Positions 13,539-26,459 of a stretch of 64,000 nt of DNA are shown one piece after another. The DNA is taken from NCBI GenBank assembly GCA_947179485.1, contig OX359249.1:8618001-8682000 (forward strand). The letters run 5' to 3'. A program made the translations under genes and the position numbers. Under the pieces are notes generated by a model. It saw only the letters and a program-made list of their open reading frames with translations, was not told the DNA's origin and made no database searches. Position 1 is the stretch's first letter. Every line of letters starts with the position of its first letter. This DNA is from Allacma fusca (lineage: Eukaryota; Arthropoda; Collembola; Symphypleona; Sminthuridae).

Positions 13539-14135
13539 GAAAAAGTGTGGGGGGTGCATACCGATTTCAAGTCCAATGAGCTCCTAATAGGTACGTGTGT
13601 GCTCGTTAATGGAGGAGAAAAGGAGACGTCTACTGCATTATTCCTTGAACTGGGATACTCTGGAGACCGGAAGCAATTTTTCTTCTCAACTACTCAGTTC
13701 ATGATTTACCGCACAAGCTCTCTCCTCGCTCCAAAGTGTTCCAAAGATGAAAAACAATCAGCTATAAACCTCTCACTCTCTGACCACACTAAACTCCCAC
13801 GTATGCACACTCTATACTCCGGCAGCCTTCTCGGCATACTTAAATTACCCAGAAATTCAGACACGCATAAATATTACACACCTTCCACCTTAATACATCT
13901 CCATCTCAATTACAACAAGGCCGTAAACTGTGTGAAAATGAATTCCATCTCCTTTGTAAACACTAGATACTCCTGACTGATCCTGCAGTTCCACATTCTT
14001 CGACTAGACTCTCTCACCAACCTCCCCTAATATGTAGATCCTTGGGATTATAAAACTAATGTACAGTATGTACAGTTCCACTTTAGCACATAAGTAATTA
14101 GCTGTAAATCAAACCTAAATACACACACGCTACTA

Positions 14136-14342
14136 CAGTGCACTCTGCCTCTGTCAGAGCATCCTCCCCACAGAATTTTGACGAAGGAGAAGCACAAAAT
14201 CTGACTATCATACTAATGACAGGACCTTCCCAGGAGAATGTCACTTCTGGTATCTAAATGGTAGTGCTCACATTTTATTTTTGGCAGTAGAATTGAACAA
14301 ATATACTGTTCGGAAGGGGTCTTTTCTAGCGAGAGTAGACTG
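14136..14342. mobile_element. Pogo-like MITE, 207 bp, TA target duplication
   Basis: TA|CAGTGCACTCTGCC at the left and CTAGCGAGAGTAGACTG|TA at the right. The interior has CACAAAATCTGACTATCATA, similar to other copies. Non-coding. Confidence 0.75.
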
Positions 14343-17300
14343 TACGTGAGTGGAAGGACGGTCCACTAAATATAAGTATAAAGACAACACACTACAGTTC
14401 TGAGCTCTTGGAGTATAGGTAACCACTAACCACCTTGTTAGTCATTTACTATTAAAAATATATGGAAGGATACTTCTCAATTACTAATGATTATTACCAT
14501 TGAGTTAATATCCCCTGTAGGATAATTTCTCCAGTAATTCCCCATGGAAGGAGCAGTGGTATTAATTGCGCCCGGAAAGGTCAAAGGAATAAATTCCAAT
14601 GGGACTCATATTTTTATTACGTATGCAGTTTCACAAAGTAAATGTTGATGGTCGGGTGGTGTTCAGAGAGAAACTATTCTTCGCAGTGCATTCCTGTGGG
14701 GAAAATCCTACACCCTCTGAGAAAAATTCATTGGTGTAGGAAGAATTTGCAGAGCTGGGAGTAGTAACTGCATAGTGCATATGAGCATGGGAGGATATTG
14801 TCATAGGCGAACAAACATAATTATGGAGTAATACATGGGAAAAAATAGTCAACCCTTCCAGACATAGAAGAATACTTTGCTCATTGATTTTGAAAGCTCC
14901 TCTGACAATAATAATTGCTGATTGTGAGTAACTTGCTAGTAATCCAGACCCATGATTAATAAATGCTATCAATGAGCATATTAGGACAGGAATTGAATAA
15001 GTTGGAGCTACATAGAAGGAAAAGTAATAAGCTCTGAAAGAATGCGAAATTGCTGGAGCAAATCTCCCTAGAGTGCATAAAAATCAGATCTGATTTCATT
15101 CCCCAGACTTGAACCAGTTCAAATGTCAATGTATCTGATGGCTCATTAGTTATTTATACTCAATCATGTATGTTTGAGTGCCTGGGTTCCCATACATATT
15201 TTGTCTTGTGCTATTATGAGATGACAAATGTGAAGCTTGTTTAACTTTTACTTTTGTTACGGAGGGGGAAAAAATATTGCTATCTGTATATTCTACTCCC
15301 ATTAAAATTACATTATGGATCTCACGTTTCATTTTACGAACTACTTTGCCCCAAACTTTTTTTTTTCTTGAGAGGTTAATCAAATGTGTGTAAACTAATA
15401 ATAGTGATAAGGCCTTCCGTTCCAGCTCTGTAGACCTTTTTTTGAGGGTAGGAAAAGGACTGTTCAACTGAGAAGTTCACATATTCCATGAAATTTACAT
15501 CTTTGTCTATATATATATGGGATTCTGGTTGGAAATTCCTGAAATTTATGTCCTCGAAACCATACAGGAATCGAAGTTGATGTATTCTCACCATAAACCC
15601 TTGTGAGTGATTAAAGGCACTTCCAAGAAACCCTCAATGAATTTATGAATGAAAAAAACTACTGTGAAATAAGTCTGCGGAAAGTAATAGGTGTAAACAT
15701 TTCTGGGAAAAAGATCTATTGCGTACAACTCTTGAAAGTAGTCTCAATTCAATGGCTCTTTAGTTACATTCATGCTAACAAGCTGAGCGCAATCAAGCAA
15801 ATACACAAAGACAGCGTAATGTTAATTCACCTGCTACAGAAGAGCCTGTAGTAATTTCCCAGATACAATCACCATGTACACACTACTGTTTTCTCAAAGG
15901 TCATTCATAAAGATTCCGCTGTAAATCTTCTCAAAGGAATGAACTAACAATATACTAAAGTTGGAAGAAAAAAAAATCTTGTATCTTCTATCAAGGAGTC
16001 TTATATTACTAGAAGATACTCCTGGAAGTAAACGTCTGTGGACTATTTATATATATAATTATATCTATAATTATACATATACACACACAGCAGAAGATAA
16101 GGGAGAAGTACCAGACCCATTCACAGAGGTTAGCTCCCAGAAGGTTCAATTTTAGTACAAGCAATTTGGCACTGTGTGTAACACGATGGGACGTCTCGCG
16201 AAATTCTCCGGATAGGATCCTCATTGTGGGCTTGGGCAAGGGTAAGTATTATATACATAGGGCTTGATGGGTTGTAAAACTGCCCTTTCTTTCTTCCTTT
16301 CGTCCGCCTTGGAACTCTCTCAATGAATGAACTTGTGTGGGCGGGTACATGATCTTGGCAGTGTGTTGTTTCCTGCATTTTTCTCAACGAATGGGTCATC
16401 TACGAATGGATACATTTATAGATGCAGATATATGTAGGTGGCAATGATAATTATACATGGAGGGAGTGCATGTACAGAGACCACTGACGGGAAGTGTATA
16501 TGTCCCATGCATAATTTGACTTACTGGGAGGAAAATAAAGGTCGTATTTATCATGAATGGGTGGAAGATGTGAAGGGATGGTCAAAATGAGATCACTGAC
16601 ATGATGCACAACTTGCTCAAGTAGCAGTGGTTGAGGAGTGTTATTGTGGATAAATGGCAAGTATGTGGGGGTGGGAAGATGTCAGTAGTTTCTCTACAGT
16701 GTTTTCCCTTTCAACATATGAGTATCTACATTATACAGGCTTTGATGTAAACACTGACAAATTCCAAGCATATGGACTTGAAAGAAGAAATAGTCATAAA
16801 AGTAGCTACCCCCGGAACTTTATGGGTTGAGATTTAGCTCCTATGGAGGAGCTGCGTATGTACATATATATATCTATGCTTGAGCTGTATGTATGTAATT
16901 ATGTATGAATTGTGTGGAAGTATATATATGTATAATTATGTATGTGTGTGTGTGTGTCCGTGCGTTTCACAAGAAGTCCCTGTTGAAATGTACAGTGACT
17001 TACGTATGTATGTATGTATGTATCTATGTGTGAGTCCTCAGCATGCATCGGAGCGTAAGGAAGAGCCTTCAGTTTATTGTTTTAAAGGCCGCTAATACAC
17101 TGTTCCAGGAGATGCTCACTCAGATTTTAAGAGCTCCAGCTATACATATAGGGCATGTCACTTACAAATGTGACAATCATTCTTGTTTTCGGTACAAGTG
17201 AGAAAGAGCGTATAAAGGTGGGCGCCGGGAATTCACTTTAATAGATACTTATGCCTTGCCCTCTTGTTATGTCGGGAGTCCAGGCTGCCTTTTCCTATAG

Positions 17301-18309
17301 TTTTAGTTTACATATGCTTGGTTTTTCTAGGAAATAACCAGGTCCTTCCTTCCTCCTCCTGAGTACTTGAAAAAAAGCCAGGGTTGAGGTGCATATTTGT
17401 AACCTCAGCAATTCATACATACATCATAACTTGTAAGTGCAGCTACTTCTTCCCAGCCCTGGAGTCCCAGCTCCTTGTATTCAATGCCTCAGGAATGCCT
17501 GGAACGAGGCCCTTTCTCTCACTCACACTAAACCCTTTAGAGGTTACGAGCCAATGGGAGTAAATTAAAATTAATACAGTTTTTCAATGAAACTCTCCGC
17601 TCAAAGATGAGCAAGAAGGGTTCCTTGTCATGATTCCCGGTTGTAACCTTCCCCAACCTCCTGCACATATTTAACTTAACATACTGTATCCAATGACTCC
17701 GATTGGAAATGGGATAAGGGAACTAAAATTAGTAAAAACTATCATTAACCTCAACACTACTACATGGCCTGCCTCGCATATTTGTGTAAAAACAGGATTC
17801 TCAACCCATGCCCTTCAAAGATTACAATGCACAAACACCCTCCATGTACAGGGCTCACTTGTCGACACACACACACACACACACACACATACACACACAT
17901 GTAATTACCATACATACATGCCTTCATTTATAATATGTAGATGTATGTTTATGTAAAGTACATGCGTAATTGAAGAGGAGGCACAGATTCAAGAAATTAT
18001 AAAAATCTAAACATGAGTTTTTCCTCAATCATAGTGAACTGCATGGGGAGTCATAGGATTACAAATTCCCTTCATGCTTCCTATTCCTCAGGTTTCTTCC
18101 TACAACAGAAATATTTTGATATGTAATTACTTATAGTGTCTATGTATATCCATCCATGTATTTATATACAGTCTCTAAATTCAAGTTGACCCAGTAATTG
18201 CTCAACTTGGACAGTTGCAGCGGCTTTTAGGGTACAATACGACGGCAGTGTACTTAGACAAGATTCTGTAAAAATTCATTTGTAGTTACCGTGTAATGCT
18301 CCTGCATTG
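14343..18309. other. No gene recognised; non-coding
   Basis: Moderately AT-rich, with many TATGTATG and TACATAC words around 16.9-17.0 kb. A GTAAGT at about 16237 follows no frame that stays open. Confidence 0.55.
17864..17899. repeat. (AC)n microsatellite
   Basis: AC run with one TA interruption. Confidence 0.95.
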
Positions 18310-18492
18310 CACTGTGTGCCTCTTATAAGAGAGCAGCCCTCAAAGACGGAAATTGGCTTTTATAATCACAAGATATAAGGATTAAGATTAACATTGCAGT
18401 AAATGGGAGTACATTATGGGGAAATACTTTTGAGGCTACGGTTATATACACAATGATCCTATCAAGGGATCTTCCATAGTGGGAGGACACTG
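18310..18492. mobile_element. Pogo-like MITE, about 183 bp
   Basis: The left end CACTGTGTGCCTCTTATAAG is one change from the family terminus. The right end GGGAGGACACTG|TA is intact. A GATTAACATTGCAGTAAATG block matches the family core. Confidence 0.6.
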
Positions 18493-21358
18493 TACTCTAA
18501 AAATAGCTGTGGATGTACTCAAAGGTAAGCAATTAGGAATGAAGTATGTTGGATATTAAGTAAGAGTGATTGTGAGCGGTTTGGGAGTTCGCCATGTGTA
18601 CAAAAGCAAAGCCAAAGCCAGTTGAGGAAGTCTGAGATGGACTTGCATGGCGGTGGATCCGATCCGACTACAATGGGAAATGTATAGAGTGAGAGTGTAC
18701 AAATGAAGTTGAACAGAGATGAAGGGAACATATATAGAATTAACTGGAGGAATTCCCTCCAGTCAATCAATCTTCTCCAGAGCCGAATGGAAAACTCGTC
18801 AATGTGTCAGCTCTCATGCTTTCCCCAACTCCACGTCCTTACACCGCCAATTGTAATCAATGATGACTACTCTTTCCAGTCTAATCTTTTGTCTCCTTCT
18901 GTGTACATCCCCGCTCACCAACCAACCACCAACCAACCAACCAACCAACAAACCCACCAACCACACATCACACTTCACCTCAGCTTTTTATACTACCCCA
19001 TTATTGATTACTTGAATAGCAACTCATTTAATGAATCGGTCCTCATTCTTCCAGCCCTTTGTCATTGGAAAGCACGTGAAAATATTTGGAAACAAGATCC
19101 TCTCCTAACATCAGCCCAGTGTTCCTATACATCCATCTCCATGTACATGTTCCAATGAACATCAGTAATAATTTATAACTTGTAATGACCAGACTTGTGC
19201 ACAAGACATACTACAAGGAAATTATTGTCTAGCACTTGGAAATGCTTCGACTGGAAGTACCCAATAAAGGTTTTTGTTTCCCCTCCGTCCGTACCTATAC
19301 AGAGGTGATAATTTATTAACAATGTCCTGTCCCACATTACAGTGAGGTCCAGCTATTAAAATTAATAAGATTAGCATTGACGGAGCACCGAAGTTGACAT
19401 AATGATTACCAAGTCCTCCAAGGGATTTGGCTTGAAATAATTGAATAGCTCCTGGTTACAGTACTGGAGGCAACCCCATGGTCCTCCATTCGAGAGGTAG
19501 GTATTCACCAACACAAACAAACAAACATGGAAGTTACATACGGAGGGATTTGCGCGCTTCCCCAAGCGTGTGGTATTCTCCGGTCATTAGTTCCCAACTA
19601 TCCCATTCCCACACCCATTTATTCCCATTCTCATTCAGAATGTCTATTCACATCTCTTTCTCCGTAAACTCTATCGGTTTTCTCAAGAGGTTTCTCACTC
19701 CAGCCTTTCGCATGGGATGTACAAGATATAGAGTCTGGAGGAACATAGGATTACATAGGAGGGATACATTCATGTATAATTCCTCCGTCATAACTTCTTC
19801 CGATCGTATGAATTGGTCCTAAAAACTTGGACCATTCCTCAACTAATGAATGTAACCTTTTCCCAGGAAACTCAATGCTAGTTGATGCTCCTCAATAAAT
19901 TCCAAGGGGATTTTTCGGGTTAAGAAAAAAAAAACCTCATTGTGAGGATGATAATCAATAAACACAATTACATTCCATAATAATGATATTCCCTTGACTA
20001 TTTCGCCATGGTTTAAAAAGGGCTAATGACTCCAATAGTCATTTCCAAAAAGACATGTGTGAACTTGAGAAAAATGTCATGGAGAATTCAATGGATGGTT
20101 CATCACAAGTGTTTATAGCTAAGCGTGTTGTCTCCGGTGAGATATTTTTAAAAGGATTTTCGTATATCTAGTGTAATATCTGAATGAAGAAGTTCTGCTA
20201 TATAGATATTTGTATTGAGTATATTTTCATATTGAGTCCTCCTTGGTGACTGTTCGGATTATGAGGTGTTTGTATTGTTCGGACCCAATGCAAACACGTA
20301 GTAGGATCCTGGGGGATTGGGAAATATCAATAGGACGGGAGCATTCTGAGGTTTGGACATGTCAACACAGACATATATTTCTAAGATCTCTTTTTAGGGT
20401 GGAAACTCCAGGAAAAGTGTGTGTTCGAGAGGGTGAGGAGCGTTAAAAAATGGAAATCAAGAGGACTGAGTGGGGATGAGGAGCAGGGCATGGAGATGAT
20501 TTGAATTATATTGTAAACGGAGAGGTGAAAATCACATTGGAGGAAATAAGCGTTGGAAGTCGTGTGAAGACACACTTTACAGTGATTAAGGAGCCGATGA
20601 TGACAAGACACTTTTCTTCAGGGGAAAAGTAGCCTTAAGGAAAAGGCAAAGATCCACAAATATATATATCCAGATACCTGTGTGTGTGTGATTGAAATAG
20701 TTTTATCTCTGGCATCGAACCACTCGTATCTTTGACTGAATCCTCTAGTGATGTTTGATTTGTGTGAAATCCTGGTGACTACATGACTTACCTTCTGATA
20801 CACCTTCCGCACATACACATAATTATAGGAATTTATATAGACTGGATACAGACCATGTAGGATTTAATGCATCCCCCAGCCCTCAACAACATCATGTTCA
20901 GTGGAGGGAAAAGTGATCGTACGGACATCAAAGGAGAAGTGCTTTTACCCCATATGGTCCCATGAAAATGAATTTTGAAGGTAGATATGGGAGGCATGAA
21001 TGCATGCATGTCAATGATTCTCTACCTGTCTTCATCATTAATGTATTATATTAGTTTTATGCACACAGAAGATCGGGAGGGAAGTTAAGGAAGGGATTTT
21101 TGAGGTAGGACCGGGCAACTCTTCCCCTTTGGAGTCTCACACGAACCTAGTCTTAATATGAGGAGTCTATTTTCTTTTAAAAAAAAGTTTATTCTCTCTC
21201 TCTCTTCTTTTTCCTGGAAAATATGAGCATTAGGCCAGTATTTTTATCATTATGCTTCCTATCGGCGGCCGTGTTTCTTCCCCATAAAACATAGATTCAA
21301 TATTTGCTCACACTCATGCAGGCATTTAGATGGAGATAGGAGATAGGATTATTCGAAT
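18493..21358. other. No gene recognised; non-coding
   Basis: Holds the (ACCA)n repeat and otherwise unique sequence. The 151-codon frame at 18703-19158 is built over that repeat and looks random. Confidence 0.55.
18916..18962. repeat. (ACCA)n tetranucleotide repeat
   Basis: About eleven CCAA units with small variants. It encodes a spurious Pro/Thr/Gln/Asn-rich peptide. Confidence 0.9.
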
Positions 21359-21568
21359 TCAAAATATTTTGAAGCGGAGGTGATTTGACATTTGACTTGG
21401 TTTCTGTGATAAATGGTTGGAGCTCACAGTCGGTCCCGGTCGTGGCTTCTTAAGATACCTGCTGCGAGCACGGTGGATGCGCTTGCCCTTACCGTTTTTC
21501 ACGCTGGTGATGGTCCATACATTCACTTGGGGTGAGCATTTAAGATGAACTTTAAAACTTGCACCTCT
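21359..21568 (-). CDS. Candidate exon, GC- and CpG-rich, basic peptide
   Basis: A 69-codon open stretch on the minus strand without a required ATG. Its core (about 21416-21520) is visibly richer in GC and CpG than its surroundings, which is typical of a conserved exon. The core reads VWTITSVKNGKGKRIHRARS followed by RYLKKPRPGP. An acceptor-like CACCCCAAG precedes the core. Donor-like GTATCT (after RSR) or GTAAGG (inside NGK) are possible. The spacing W-x-[IV]-x3-K-N-G-K-x-K-R resembles the heparin-binding stretch of FGF-family ligands, but nothing upstream supports an FGF fold. The product is therefore unassigned. Confidence 0.22.
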   Translation of the reverse strand, partial: RGASFKVHLKCSPQVNVWTITSVKNGKGKRIHRARSRYLKKPRPGPTVSSNHLSQKPSQMSNHLRFKIF

Positions 21569-21891
21569 TCATACAGCCTTTGTATATCTATCTACCTGTA
21601 CCTGTGCCCTGTACTAAGGTCCCATATGATATGGTTCCTATATCTATGGATATCAACATACAAACATATATCAATCGGAGAAACAACACACAGTACGAAA
21701 AAATAATAAGGCAATTCCTGGCTTCATCTTTAATACATAATAGACCGATGGTTGATTCCTATTCTCTCGCCTTCCTCATCCGCCAAACAACAGTCATAGA
21801 AAAATTAAACACTACTGCTGACTAGGGGAAGTGAACGTTAAGGTAGTACTATTACATGCTTCAAGTGTGTAAATGGAAGGATTGCAGGGAT

Positions 21892-21919
21892 GCTCTCTCT
21901 CTCTCTCTCTCTCTCCCTC
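21892..21919. repeat. (CT)n microsatellite
   Basis: CT run ending in CCCTCT. Confidence 0.9.
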
Positions 21920-22419
21920 TTTTAAAAGACGTAAAACCTCAAGAGCTCTCCAGTGATCTTCTTGTCTAAGAAATATTTCTTCTGTTATTCCACTCTGGCA
22001 TTTGAGGTGTTTCTGAGCCTACATACACATAAATGCGCCGGTGTCGTCCCATACCCATCCTGTGTATCTACATATTATAGATACTAGTAAACGCAGAATA
22101 GTCTGCTTCACGCTGGTCCTAATTTTCGACTTGATTTCTTTGAGTCGGCACGAACAAGTGGATTTTTTTCACAACTCCTCAAATCTCCATGTGTCACAGA
22201 CACACGCATGTAATTCATGTACGGCCACAAGTATCTAGGTACATGTAATACAGGTAATTCAAGATCCCTCACAAATGTGTGAATGTATAGGGATGGAGAC
22301 AATGCACTAGCGTGTGGAGATCCCAAGTGTCTGCCGTGAGGATGAAGCCATGAGTCAGTTCTGGAAGGTACTCATGGAGCAGATCCAGTGAGAGCTTATG
22401 TAAAGAAGCTCTCACTGAT

Positions 22420-22420
<1 letters not shown>

Positions 22421-22457
<37 letters not shown>
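22421..22457. repeat. Compound (GT)n(GA)n microsatellite
   Basis: Four GT units pass directly into a GA run. Confidence 0.95.
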
Positions 22458-22942
22458 CAAATCTTAACTTATCCTCAACTTTTATTGAAGGTGACTAACG
22501 AAGCTCTGACATAACTCGGGATTGCTCACGGTATTATTATTAGAAGTGGTAAAGATATAAATGAAGTTTACCTCATTTTGTATTGTTAGCGGGGTAGCGG
22601 AGCGGGCAGAGGAGAAGATGCGGAGGACAAAACAAGAGAAGACCGCGCTCTTCATCTCTTGTCCCATTCTATTTAGTCTTGAGATTTCTTTGAAGAGTAG
22701 GATATACTTTGGAAGTGATATTGCCTGCTGCTCCCTACCCTCTCATAGTTTCTTCCTCCTATATCATTGTTAGTCAGATTTGGAGCTGAGAAGACAGAGA
22801 ATACTTTTCCCTCCCAAACACATTCCTCCTTATTGTAAGCCCAGGTTTTAATTGACCTCCCTTTCACTCTTCTATGGTTTTACGTGATTTCAGGGAGGGT
22901 TGCCACCACATGGCATTTAACAGGTTGCTCCTCTCTTGTTGT

Positions 22943-22969
22943 TGTGTGTGTGTGTGTGTGTGTGTGTGT
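22943..22969. repeat. (GT)n microsatellite
   Basis: Uninterrupted GT run. Confidence 0.95.
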
Positions 22970-25238
22970 CCCGACAGTCGTCTCCTGGACTTGGTTATTT
23001 TATAGGACTAGTTATTCCTCGATACCACTTTCCTATATTGGGGCACAGAACCTTCCCGGTCCTTCCTTTGAGGGAGAAAGGGAATGTCAGTAGATATCTT
23101 ATGTAGATATCTACAGCTAGTAGGATATGAGCTCACAAATATCTATGTACGGTCAGTGGGGATGGTCGGAGGAATAAGTGTAAAGGGAGTCAAATTATAT
23201 GACCGTGGATTCTTTTTGTATGGTCATGTGCTCTGGTCTTTGATTTCACGTGAAAAGCTCTGTTGTGTATGATAATGGCGCTCTCTCTCTCTCTCTCCCA
23301 TTCATAACAAAGACAAAATGAGGACCACTAAAATTTTGTTGACAGCTTTCACGCTGGGACACACTATGAAATTGTTTTCAGATGCAAATTGATATCCGGC
23401 AATGTGCCGGAATGTGTGTACATAATTATTATATAGGAGGATCCCGACCATTAGTATCTACTCCAGTATCACCTTGGTCTCTTCAACCTGGACGCTGGAG
23501 ACTATGCCTTGACCCATCAATCAACTCCATGGTGTCCTTTTGATAACCCGAGAAGTTGCTCAGGTGGGAAATCAATTTTTCGGCTCCTATTTCCTTACCA
23601 ATACACCCACTCCTTGTGGTTTGTTTGAAATGTCTATTCCTTCACACTCTCCCACTCACAGTCAGTCTCGTATAGAGTGTGGGTAAGTTTGTGTGTTTGT
23701 TACCTAATCCCAGAGTCCCACTATTCTCTACGCTCTCTTTGTATTTGTGACCATCACCCTGCCCTTTTGTTGTCATCCAGTCACGTTCCATAATCGTCCT
23801 ATTACTATTATGGATTTTTAATTAATTACATGACCCAACTCCCCTGCTCATTACGTGCCCCATTCCTAATTTAACGGTCCCTTAATATGGCTCTCACGTA
23901 ATGACATAAATACTATATCACGTGAGACAAGAGACAATACTGTGTGTGTGTGTGTGTCCCCCAGTCTTGCGTCAGAAAATATGAACTATAAATTCCAGGG
24001 AAATTTTTGAACTCCTGTGCTGACTGATGGGGAGCTGATTTAAGTAAAGCCTCATACTATGATATTTGATACATGACAAGATAGATGGACTTACAAAACG
24101 CATCAGTGACTGCCCAATGAGTCCCAGTGTAAATCAGCATCTATTACTTAAACGCTCTCTTATTTTCCAGTGTTTCGCCACACTTCGTTCCCCAACGCAA
24201 CGGAATGTTATGTTGATCTTGTGTAACTCCCCAAATCCAATGCAGTACTCACACACTTGCTCTCATCTCAGAGAGTGTGTTTCTTGCACAAGATGCTGGA
24301 AGAGACGAAGAAAAAAAAATATTATCAGGAAACTCCGGACGAGGAGGATTCTAATAGGGATGATTCTGCCCTCAAATATTTACTTGTGAGGAGTTTACAA
24401 ATGTGTTACTTTTATGGTTTCAATTACCACAAAACTTGGTCACTTGACTCTATGCTTGGATGGTTGGCTCATTCTTTCATTCTTTTCTCTCACATCACCA
24501 GATTTAATTACATTTGATAAAATTCCATTTGTCTGCTACATAGAAACAACTTGAAGGACTGGCTAATGTATACCTTTTGCCTCTCTCATGGGATGATCTC
24601 ATGCCACATCTTCTCATTCAAGTTTCTCTGAAGGAGAGCTCATCGTCCAGGAATTCCTGCTGTAATGCAGACTTTTTGGTATAGTTTTTAAGCAAAAATT
24701 TTTCCCAGAAAATAAATATGAATTTCAAGTTATTTTAAAATGTGGGTTTGGAAATATTAAATGTGCATATTTTGCATCCCAAAGTTATTGAAATGAGAGG
24801 AGAAAAGTTGCAGGGGGAGATCTTTTCAATAAGCCTCAGGAGGAATTTGCATGCAGGAGTGTAATGAAAAGAAATGTATTTTTGGTTTGAAGCGCAGTTG
24901 CATACAGAGTTTCCTCATTAATTTTACATGATTTTTACGACGTTGCAACTCATCTATTCCAGGAATACAAGCAGGGTCTGGAAGTGGTAAATAATTCAGG
25001 CAGAAGTAATCACAAGTCCTCATAAAATTACACACCACTCCACAAACTCACAGGTGACTGACCGAGTTGTGGGGAGACGACAACGTGTGATGCTAATCCT
25101 CCTCCTCACTAATGACCCACACAAAAACAAGGGTTCAAAGGCATTTAAATTTAAACCAGAGACATATGATTAAATTAAAATCAGTCTCTCCTATTTCTCT
25201 TGAATACTAAATTACAGCATGGGAGAGATGACAGAGAG

Positions 25239-25257
25239 TGAGAGAGAGAGAGAGAGA
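25239..25257. repeat. (AG)n microsatellite
   Basis: Short AG run. Confidence 0.9.
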
Positions 25258-25944
25258 CCCATTGAAAAGGACACTGGAGAGATTATTCATTTACATTATA
25301 TGATTCTCCACAAATCTCAAGTGTTTTAGCTTGGCTTTTAAATTACGTTCTTCTCGAATCCTATAAGAGATACAATACGGAGTCATTACATCTGACGACA
25401 CCTTCGTTCTGGGCGAGTCAACAACTTATGGAATTAATGTGTGGAGTTCATTTTTGGACTTGCTCGAAATGCTCTAATCTAATCACTTGGCTCCAGAAAT
25501 TACATTAACTGCACTACTTGAGTCTGCCGTGTCTACCAGAACTAATGCGTCTGTGCTGGCTCCGCAAATTCCAGCCCTATTTTAATTTTCAATATCAATA
25601 CAGTAGTTATAGGAGGTGCAAAGTGACTTTTGATTATTCAAATGTTCCTTGTGTACTAAACCGTTGGATATTAGATTTATGGTATCTGTAGCTCGGATGT
25701 GTGTTTTTATTTCTATATCCAAGACTTAAAATGACAGTATCATCTCATTCTGAAAGAAGAATGTTTCCTGGGGTTAATTATGTTTATTTTCCATGTTCGA
25801 AGGGGATTTGATGTTATTAGAGTTTAACAAGTGTGAAGTTTATGATATTTAGCTCATATATTAATGGGAACATGACGATTGGGAATGATTGAATATTTTG
25901 GTTTCTTTGTTTTTGACATATTCAATTTTTAAAGGAATTTCCAG

Positions 25945-26048
25945 GCAGTTCATGTTCACTTGGAGCTCATAAATACTCAAATCTCAAACAATGGAGATAA
26001 AGTTGAAAGCCGGCACAAGACGGAGGTAGCAGAGGATATGAGCTTTTG
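25945..26048 (+). CDS. Candidate internal exon, 104 nt
   Basis: Bounded by an acceptor with a T-rich tract ending TTTCCAG and by a GTAAGT donor, open in one frame. The peptide reads AVHVHLELINTQISNNGDKV followed by ESRHKTEVAEDMSFW. Entry is phase 0 and exit leaves two bases. It is hydrophilic and unrecognised, with no matching partner exon found. Such signal pairs also arise by chance at this scale. Confidence 0.2.
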
Positions 26049-26435
26049 GTAAGTAAACTTCTCACATCTCACACCCCGGTCAGGTCGGACCAGTAACAAG
26101 AACTGGGGGGAAAGGTACAGAGTCCTGAGAGACAACCAGCAATCAGTAGAGTGCCAGGGCTTTTGAGTCAAGTACAAGATTACGCACATATGTATCCACC
26201 CTGTATAAAACAATACTCTATCTCCATAACAAGGTTTCACAACTCCGAACTTGCTCTCGTATGCATTGAGGTTATTTATCGCTATATAACTTATGAATGA
26301 TGTGCCCTGGCCCTCTACAAAAGTATATTGGAGTTCTTTTGAGGAATTTCCGTAATCCCCCGGCGTAGAGTCTTGGTAAATAAGAGTTGTTGCTTTAGAT
26401 TAAAAGTAGATGAACATAAAAGTCCTTATGTTCCC

Positions 26436-26459
26436 CTCTCTCTCTCTCTCTCTCTCTCT
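26436..26459. repeat. (CT)n microsatellite
   Basis: Uninterrupted CT run. Confidence 0.95.

Larger units (their letters stand above)
8429..14135. other. No gene recognised; non-coding
   Basis: Contains one doubtful MITE at about 12.5 kb and GT tracts at 13.2 and 13.5 kb. A strong splice-acceptor-like pyrimidine tract ends at 11616, but no open exon of credible length follows. The ORF at 13515-13976 runs through a GT repeat and gives a random-looking peptide. Confidence 0.55.

Noticed and set aside
13515..13976. 153-codon ORF on the plus strand
   Set aside because: Begins in a GT repeat (Val-Cys run). The rest is Ser/Leu/Thr-rich without motifs, as expected for chance translation of this sequence.
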